DNA of 49,528 nucleotides from Lachnospiraceae bacterium (GTDB taxonomy: Bacteria; Bacillota; Clostridia; Lachnospirales; Lachnospiraceae). The stretch lies in the NCBI GenBank assembly GCA_028693705.1, contig JAQUUX010000009.1:1-49528 (forward strand). Reading direction: 5' to 3'. Both the position numbers and the translations under genes were made by a program. Positions within the stretch are counted from its first letter, which is position 1, and every line of letters begins with the position of its first letter. The notes under the pieces were generated by a model. It had not been told where the DNA came from and made no database searches. It saw only the letters and a program-made list of their open reading frames with translations. Positions 44,699 through 49,528 of the stretch are shown one piece after another.

Positions 44699-45363
44699 TT
44701 TGATTTTTCATCACACAAACAGTATAGTTTTGAAAATGCATCATGAATACCTCCCACAGCATCGATAATGCCTTCCTGTACTGCCTCATCTCCTACAAGG
44801 ATCGTTCCCACATCCTTTGACAGCATTCCTGTTTCCAGCATAAGCTTCTCGAAACGGTTCTGTTTGATCCTGCAATGATCACATACAAATCCTGTGATCC
44901 GATCCTGCATCTGTCTGAAATAATCAAAGGTCTGTGGTGCGCCAATCACAGTTCCACCCATTCTCACCGGGTGGATTACCATGGTTCCGGTTGGTACAAT
45001 ATAAGAAAAATCAGTACTGACTGCTATAGGTACTCCTATGGAATGACTGCCACCCAATACAAGGGACACTGAGGGTTTACTAAGAGATGAAATCATCTCT
45101 GCAATTGCCAGACCTGCCTCTACGTCGCCGCCTATGGTATGCAACAGTATTAAAACGCCCTTGATTTCAGAATCAGCTTCAATTTCTGCCAGTTTAGGCA
45201 GAATATGTTCATACTTTGTAGATTTTGCAGAAGGACTTAAGTTATCATGTCCTTCTATTTCACCAATAATAGTCATCACTTTAATATCAGGCAGATTTTC
45301 CAAAGTACCATATTCCAGAATTGAATCGTTCTGTTCTTTTTTTTCTTCTATTTTTTCTTCCAT
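44695..45363 (-). CDS. tepA: TepA-like ClpP-family serine protease
   Basis: 222 residues with the ClpP crotonase-like fold: GVLILLHTIGGDVEAGLAIAEMI, the nucleophile motif GGSHSIGVPIA (serine 108) and TMVIHPVRMGG (histidine 131). The N-terminus is charged and lacks the ClpP processing site. This resembles TepA/YmfB of Bacillus, a cytosolic ClpP-like protein encoded next to spoIIIE. The same synteny is seen here, which supports the name. An obvious catalytic aspartate is harder to assign. AAAGGAG precedes the ATG. A strong hairpin lies 22 bases upstream. Confidence 0.88.
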   Translation of the reverse strand: MEEKIEEKKEQNDSILEYGTLENLPDIKVMTIIGEIEGHDNLSPSAKSTKYEHILPKLAEIEADSEIKGVLILLHTIGGDVEAGLAIAEMISSLSKPSVSLVLGGSHSIGVPIAVSTDFSYIVPTGTMVIHPVRMGGTVIGAPQTFDYFRQMQDRITGFVCDHCRIKQNRFEKLMLETGMLSKDVGTILVGDEAVQEGIIDAVGGIHDAFSKLYCLCDEKSK

Positions 45364-45377
45364 TTTCTACTCCTTTA

Positions 45378-45430
45378 TGGCAAAAAAAGAAACTATAACG
45401 CCAACCAATTTATGCTTTATAGTTTCTTTT
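45378..45430 (-). terminator. Strong terminator upstream of tepA
   Basis: AAAAGAAACTATAA and TTATAGTTTCTTTT form a perfect 14-base-pair stem with an 18-base loop. On the minus strand the stem runs straight into a run of T residues. It ends the yebC-metY-membrane protein unit. Because it lies just before the tepA binding site, it could also act within the tepA leader. Confidence 0.8.
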
Positions 45431-45483
45431 GTTTTTTCAGCTAACAGGAATAGTATCTGTCAAAAAATTCTTTTTCATTCCAA

Positions 45484-47214
45484 TTACAGATCAAAATCAT
45501 CTGTGTCCGGCACATCAATATCATATTTCATCAAGTGCTCCGGAACATCAAATTGATAATCCAAAACCTTTTTCACATGCTTCTTTGGTCCCGGAAGCGG
45601 ATTCTCGATAAATTTTGTCTTTTGATTCTGCTTAACCATGTTTTTATGAACTTCTTTTGGTGCTTCAGCAGAAACTTCTTTACGATCCTCTAAGGCGTTT
45701 TGTCTATCTCCGTGTTTTCTTTCACTTGGGCGTTTTCCCCATTCATTCTGTGCCTCATCATTCATACGTTCCAGGACAGCCTCCAATGGATCTTCTTGTA
45801 TACTGTCTTCAAGGACTTTTTCTTTTTGCAATGTTTTTTCTACCTTTTCTTCCTGATTATTTTGTAATGGAATCGTTTCAAAAGTATCCTCCGAAACAGC
45901 CTGTGCTGCCAATTGATCTAACGTAACTGTCTGATCCATATAGGCGATACCGCTTTCCTCACTCTCAACTATTTTTTCAAAAACATCAGGTGTCTTTTCA
46001 TTCTCCTCACAAACTGCAATTTTATAAATACTACAGCAGGAAAATCCGGCAAAAATTAATGTAAAAAATAATTGTACATTCAGTACAGAATTACAAAAAG
46101 AAGAAAAAATCAAAAATAATACAAAACTAAAAAAATATGAAATAATTAATTCATTTTTTTTCTGGTACCAGAAGCCTGCCGAATATAGTAACACGATCAA
46201 TGTAAGAACAATCGCAAATACAAACCAGTTATCCGGAAAAGCAGGGATGGAAAAGCTTCCTGTTCCCCGGTACTGTAACATCTGCTGCATGAAAACGACC
46301 GACGAATCACTACCTGTGGCCATTCCATCAGCAATGATTATAGCAGCAAAGCTGGCAACACCACTTACTAATGCTAAGGAAAAACCAATTATTTTATTTT
46401 TTAAGCAGGATTTTTTCATAAATAAAACAAAAATCAGAATTAAAATTCCTGTTATATCCAGATAGCATAAAATGCCACAGAAAATACCTGTAAAAATATG
46501 AAGCAAAACAAACCATAATTTTTTATTTTGTAATTCAGATAATGAACTTACTGTATAAAACAAAGTAGAAAATAAAAATAAATACAAACATTCTGGGCCC
46601 AGTTTCCCAGTCAAATTAATAAGGGTTGGTGAAACGGACAAAACGAGCAATCCTAAATTAGCACTGTTTCTATCCATCTGTCTGCAAAAGGCTGCGTAAA
46701 AAAATGCAATTGCCAGGATCTGCAACACAATCTGCATAACAAGTCCGCCATCAGCCATATTACCCAGCAGAAAAAACAAAACAGAAAGAACCTGCCCGTA
46801 AAGATATCCGGCACCATGTACAATCAGTGGCACAGAATGACCATAAGAAACACCTGCAGCCTGCATCCAGATATTATCTGTACTAACTGTTCCTTGAAAA
46901 ACCGTTATAAATTCAAAAACACGAATTCCGATTGCAACACAAAACAGTATAATGGATACCGGTATTGCAGGGAGTTTCACCTTCAGACATATGATTCGAA
47001 ATATTCCCCACACAACCGCATAAAGTAACACAGTGAGAATCACCAGTACAACTAAAACACCTATTTCATACGGAAGTATAGTCTGTAACATAGGAAAATT
47101 TCCAATCAGTAAAGAATAACATCCGGAATCAACTGCCCTCCCCAATGTTATTAGCATGATCAGAGTATAAAGTCCCCATATAACGTATTGGAACCAGGAT
47201 TTATGTAAACTCAT
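45484..47214 (-). CDS. Orphan polytopic membrane protein with charged cytoplasmic tail
   Basis: 576 residues. The first 385 contain about 10-12 hydrophobic segments in a glycosyltransferase (PMT/ArnT)-like layout, but no certain catalytic motif. I see an early extracytoplasmic loop with VDSGCYSLLIGNF and GYGHSVPLIVHGAGYLYGQ-type sequence. The last 190 residues are hydrophilic, rich in Glu, Lys and Gln, and end with FIENPLPGPKKHVKKVLDY (from residue 535) and a terminal acidic DTDDFDL. I recall this proline/lysine motif from other Lachnospiraceae membrane proteins, but cannot confirm it here. The start has a poor binding site, 42 bases after metY. Function is unknown; an envelope sugar transferase is only a guess. 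Confidence 0.8.
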   Translation of the reverse strand: MSLHKSWFQYVIWGLYTLIMLITLGRAVDSGCYSLLIGNFPMLQTILPYEIGVLVVLVILTVLLYAVVWGIFRIICLKVKLPAIPVSIILFCVAIGIRVFEFITVFQGTVSTDNIWMQAAGVSYGHSVPLIVHGAGYLYGQVLSVLFFLLGNMADGGLVMQIVLQILAIAFFYAAFCRQMDRNSANLGLLVLSVSPTLINLTGKLGPECLYLFLFSTLFYTVSSLSELQNKKLWFVLLHIFTGIFCGILCYLDITGILILIFVLFMKKSCLKNKIIGFSLALVSGVASFAAIIIADGMATGSDSSVVFMQQMLQYRGTGSFSIPAFPDNWFVFAIVLTLIVLLYSAGFWYQKKNELIISYFFSFVLFLIFSSFCNSVLNVQLFFTLIFAGFSCCSIYKIAVCEENEKTPDVFEKIVESEESGIAYMDQTVTLDQLAAQAVSEDTFETIPLQNNQEEKVEKTLQKEKVLEDSIQEDPLEAVLERMNDEAQNEWGKRPSERKHGDRQNALEDRKEVSAEAPKEVHKNMVKQNQKTKFIENPLPGPKKHVKKVLDYQFDVPEHLMKYDIDVPDTDDFDL

Positions 47215-47256
47215 AATTGTTACCCGCTTTTCTTCCTATAAGATCATAATAAGCTG

Positions 47257-48528
47257 TTATACAAAACTTAATGCCGTTTCCAGATCTGCAAGAATATCAT
47301 CAATATGTTCTATACCTACTGAATATCGAATCAAATCCGGTGCAACACCTGCTTCTACCAGCTGCTCATCTGTCATCTGTCGATGTGTGTGGCTTGCCGG
47401 ATGAAGGACACAGGTTCTTGCATCTGCTACATGAGTTACAATTGCAGTAAGTTCTAAGTGTTCCATCATTACTTCTGCAGCTTTTCTGCCGCCCTTTAAT
47501 CCAAAGGAAACAACTCCGCAGGTTCCTTCCGGCATATACTTTTGTGCAAGGGTATAATACTTATTACTCTTTAATCCCGGATAATTCACCCAGGCAACTT
47601 TTTCATGGCTTTCCAAAAATTCTGCTACCTTCTGGGAATTATAACAATGTCTTTCCATTCGAAGAGGTAGTGTTTCCAATCCAACATTTAACAGGAATGA
47701 ATTTTGTGGAGACGGAATAGAACCTAAATCACGCATAAGCTGTGAAGTAGCCTTCATGATATATGCTTTTTTACCAAATTTTTCAGTATAAACTACACCA
47801 TGATAAGATTCATCCGGTGTACATAATCCGGGGAATTTATCCGGATATGCTGCCCAGTCAAAATTACCGGAATCTACAATTGCTCCACCCACTGCCATTG
47901 CATGACCGTCCATGTATTTTGTAGTAGAATGTGTTACGATATCAGCACCCCATTCAAACGGATTACAATGGATCGGTGTTGCAAAAGTATTGTCAACAAT
48001 CAGAGGAACCTGATGTGCATGTGCAATATGAGCAAATTTTTCAATATCCAAAACAACCAGTGCCGGATTTGCTATAGTCTCAGCAAATACACATTTCGTG
48101 TTAGCCTGGAAAGCTTTGTTCAATTCTTCTTCCGACAGATCCGGATCCACGACTGTACAATCAATCCCCATTTTCTTCATGGTACAGGTAAGTAAATTAA
48201 AAGTACCGCCATATACAGTAGAAGATAAAACCACATGATCTCCTGCTTCACAAATATTGAATACTGAATAATAGGTAGCAGCCTGTCCTGAGGAAGTAAG
48301 CATCGCTGCCACTCCACCCTCAAGCTCACATATCTTTTCTGCCACAGCATCATTGGTAGGATTCTGCAATCTGGTATAGAAATATCCTTCCTTTTCCAGT
48401 GCAAACAATTTTCCCATTTCCTCTGAGCTTTCATACTTATATGTAGTACTCTGGTAAATTGGAAGGACACGGGGTTCTCCATTCTTAGGCTTCCAGCCGG
48501 CCTGTACACAGATTGTCTCTTTTTTCAC
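47257..48528 (-). CDS. O-acetylhomoserine aminocarboxypropyltransferase (MetY-type PLP enzyme)
   Basis: Cys/Met metabolism PLP enzyme, 423 residues, making homocysteine from O-acetylhomoserine and sulfide. Motifs are LPIYQSTTYKYESSEEMGKLF, YFYTRLQNPTNDAVAEKICELEGG, LIVDNTFATP (PLP aspartate), ADIVTHSTTKYMDGHAMAVGG (Schiff-base lysine, near residue 206) and the C-terminal LIRYSVGIEHIDDILADLE. Length and the PDKFPGLCTPDESYHGVVY insertion favour MetY over MetB/MegL, although gamma-lyase activity cannot be excluded. The start is GTG, nine bases after GAGGAG. It lies 33 bases after yebC. Confidence 0.92.
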   Translation of the reverse strand: MKKETICVQAGWKPKNGEPRVLPIYQSTTYKYESSEEMGKLFALEKEGYFYTRLQNPTNDAVAEKICELEGGVAAMLTSSGQAATYYSVFNICEAGDHVVLSSTVYGGTFNLLTCTMKKMGIDCTVVDPDLSEEELNKAFQANTKCVFAETIANPALVVLDIEKFAHIAHAHQVPLIVDNTFATPIHCNPFEWGADIVTHSTTKYMDGHAMAVGGAIVDSGNFDWAAYPDKFPGLCTPDESYHGVVYTEKFGKKAYIMKATSQLMRDLGSIPSPQNSFLLNVGLETLPLRMERHCYNSQKVAEFLESHEKVAWVNYPGLKSNKYYTLAQKYMPEGTCGVVSFGLKGGRKAAEVMMEHLELTAIVTHVADARTCVLHPASHTHRQMTDEQLVEAGVAPDLIRYSVGIEHIDDILADLETALSFV

Positions 48529-48561
48529 GATTATAATCTCCTCATATTTGTTTCACATACA

Positions 48562-49290
48562 TTATTCATCCCAGTTATGGTATACATCCTGTACATCATC
48601 ATCTTCATCCAGAAGATCCAGTGTTCTCTGTAAGTTCTTTACTGCTGTTTCATCAGTTAATTCTACATAAGTCTGTGGCAACATAGTTACTTCTGCAGAC
48701 ATCATAGGAATCTTTGCCTCTTCCAATGCTTTCTGAACAGCTTCCAATGAATCCGGTGCAGTGATTACTTCAAAAGAATCCTCTTCTTCACTGAAATCTT
48801 CAGCACCTGCATCTAAAGCAACCATCATCAGATCATCTGCATCCATTTCACATTCTTCTTTGTCAATAATGATCTGGCCTTTTTCATCAAACATAAAAGA
48901 TACACAGCCCGGTGTACCGATACTGCCCTGTCCTTTTGTAAAGGCACTTCTTACATTGGCTGCTGTTCTGTTCTTGTTATCTGTTAAAGTCTTTACAATA
49001 ATAGCAATACCATTTGGACCATAGCCTTCATATGTAATGTTTTCGTAGGTTACATTTCCTGCATCACCTGCAGCCTTTTTAATACCTCTGTCAATTGTAT
49101 CATTTGGCATGTTATTGGCTTTTGCCTTGGCAACTACCTGTGCGAGTTTAAAGTTATTAAGTGGATCCGGACCACCTTCCTTTACAGCAACTGCGATTTC
49201 TCTGCCGATCATGGTAAAGATTTTACCTTTTGCAGCATCATTTTTTTCCTTTTTGTGCTTAATATTTGCGAATTTTGAATGTCCTGACAT
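48562..49290 (-). CDS. yebC: YebC/PmpR family protein
   Basis: 242 residues starting MSGHSKFANIKHKKEKNDAAKGK (family hallmark; GHSKWANIKH is usual, with F for W here). NMPNDTIDRGIKKAAGD, YEGYGPNGIAIIVKTLTDNKNRTAANVRSAF and acidic C-terminal domains follow. The family was described as transcriptional regulators. More recent work links members to relief of ribosome stalling at proline-rich sequences, so either role is possible. AGGAG lies before the ATG, and a promoter is about 50 bases upstream. It heads the yebC-metY unit. Confidence 0.96.
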   Translation of the reverse strand: MSGHSKFANIKHKKEKNDAAKGKIFTMIGREIAVAVKEGGPDPLNNFKLAQVVAKAKANNMPNDTIDRGIKKAAGDAGNVTYENITYEGYGPNGIAIIVKTLTDNKNRTAANVRSAFTKGQGSIGTPGCVSFMFDEKGQIIIDKEECEMDADDLMMVALDAGAEDFSEEEDSFEVITAPDSLEAVQKALEEAKIPMMSAEVTMLPQTYVELTDETAVKNLQRTLDLLDEDDDVQDVYHNWDE

Positions 49291-49342
49291 TTTTATCTTT
49301 CTCCTTTAGTTCTCTTTTCTTGGAATTTATACATAATAAACT

Positions 49343-49371
49343 ATTTTAACATTATTCTTTTTTGACTTCAA
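49343..49371 (-). promoter_or_regulatory. yebC promoter
   Basis: On the minus strand TTGAAG is 17 bases from TAAAAT, a good sigma-A type pair, about 52 bases before the yebC start. Confidence 0.6.
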
Positions 49372-49508
49372 CAGTCTGTTCATATTCTTCCCGTAAATTA
49401 TTGTAGAGTTACAATTGATGTGACACCTATACCTATACAAAAACGGTTGAGTCCTATAGAATGTTAATCACCACAACAAACAATCTATAAAAAGGAACAT
49501 CAACCGTC
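49372..49508. other. Intergenic region between divergent yebC and the right-edge gene
   Basis: AT-rich, about 137 bases. It should hold the start signals of the plus-strand gene: TATAAA near 49485 and AAAGGA shortly before the ATG. If that gene is a transposase, the left terminal inverted repeat should also lie here, but its partner is outside the window and I cannot define it. Confidence 0.4.
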
Positions 49509-49528
49509 ATGAACAATATAACACATTC
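49509..49528 (+). CDS. Start of a plus-strand gene, possibly an ISL3-type transposase (cut by the window)
   Basis: Only the first codons, ATG AAC AAT ATA ACA CAT, are visible (MNNITH), with AAAGGA about 14 bases upstream. The peptide resembles the start of ISL3-family transposases common in Lachnospiraceae, from memory. The opposite orientation to all neighbours fits an inserted element. With so few residues this is a weak call; it could be any gene. Confidence 0.3.

Noticed and set aside
45458-45463. Perfect TTGACA (-35) on the minus strand upstream of tepA
   Set aside because: No acceptable -10 hexamer lies 16-18 bases downstream; the position holds CTGAAA.
16631-49528. A hidden defence island, CRISPR array or prophage
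   Set aside because: I found no spaced repeats, integrase, restriction, toxin-antitoxin or phage structural genes; gene content and orientation are those of core chromosome.

Overview
The window looks like an ordinary, gene-dense stretch of chromosome from a low-GC, spore-forming, anaerobic Firmicute, most likely a member of the Lachnospiraceae (Clostridia). The reasons are AT-rich sequence, strong AGGAGG-type ribosome binding sites, sporulation genes (yqfC, yqfD, a SpoIIIE/FtsK translocase, a BofC-like protein, a SpoVB-like flippase), pyruvate phosphate dikinase, an NfnAB-type electron-bifurcating pair, and family-typical zinc-ribbon membrane proteins. Essentially every gene reads leftward on the minus strand, so transcription runs from high to low coordinates. 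Only the last bases on the right enter a gene on the plus strand. There is no gene-free stretch over 300 bases. The largest gaps are about 240 bases upstream of ppdK, 218 upstream of yebC and 185 between ppdK and the Hpt gene. These hold promoters, operator-like palindromes and terminators. I see no tRNA, rRNA, CRISPR array, prophage or toxin-antitoxin module.

Layout, in the direction of transcription. (1) Right edge, 49528 to 45484: start of a probable transposase on the plus strand, then yebC, an O-acetylhomoserine sulfhydrylase (metY-like) and an orphan polytopic membrane protein, ending in a strong terminator. (2) 45363 to 35603: a TepA/ClpP-like protease, ftsK/spoIIIE, folD, a zinc-ribbon/TPR/chitobiase-C-like membrane protein, the nfnA-nfnB pair, a second zinc-ribbon membrane protein, rlmH, and the sporulation pair yqfC-yqfD. 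(3) 34362 to 29252: phoH, a degenerate PgpH-like membrane protein, ybeY, a SpoVB/MurJ-type flippase and a BofC-like exported protein whose 5' end is broken by a homopolymer frameshift. (4) 29228 to 21088: two FAD-dependent oxidoreductases, proB, a DUF896 protein, 5-formyl-THF cyclo-ligase, proA, an orphan protein with a nuclease-like motif, and miaB, ending in a terminator. (5) ppdK as its own transcription unit, with two palindromic operator-like sites. (6) A two-gene phosphorelay module: an Hpt protein followed by a double-receiver protein. (7) 16527 to 1: one long co-directional run of mutS, mutL, miaA, an aluminium-resistance-type PLP enzyme, DUF4321, radC, mreB-like, mreC, mreD, PBP2, minC, minD, minE, rodA and mgsA (cut by the left edge).

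Functionally the left third joins mismatch repair, tRNA modification, the elongasome (MreBCD, PBP2, RodA) and the Min division-site system. The middle is proline synthesis, folate one-carbon metabolism and glycolytic/gluconeogenic phosphate exchange. The right third holds rRNA maturation, redox balancing, chromosome translocation and sporulation support. Most genes are core and recognisable. I did not find a convincing undescribed multi-gene system. The points most worth a second look are the homopolymer-disrupted BofC-like gene, the active-site-dead PgpH-like protein, the paired palindromes on the ppdK promoter, the large insertion in PBP2, and several orphan proteins in conserved positions.
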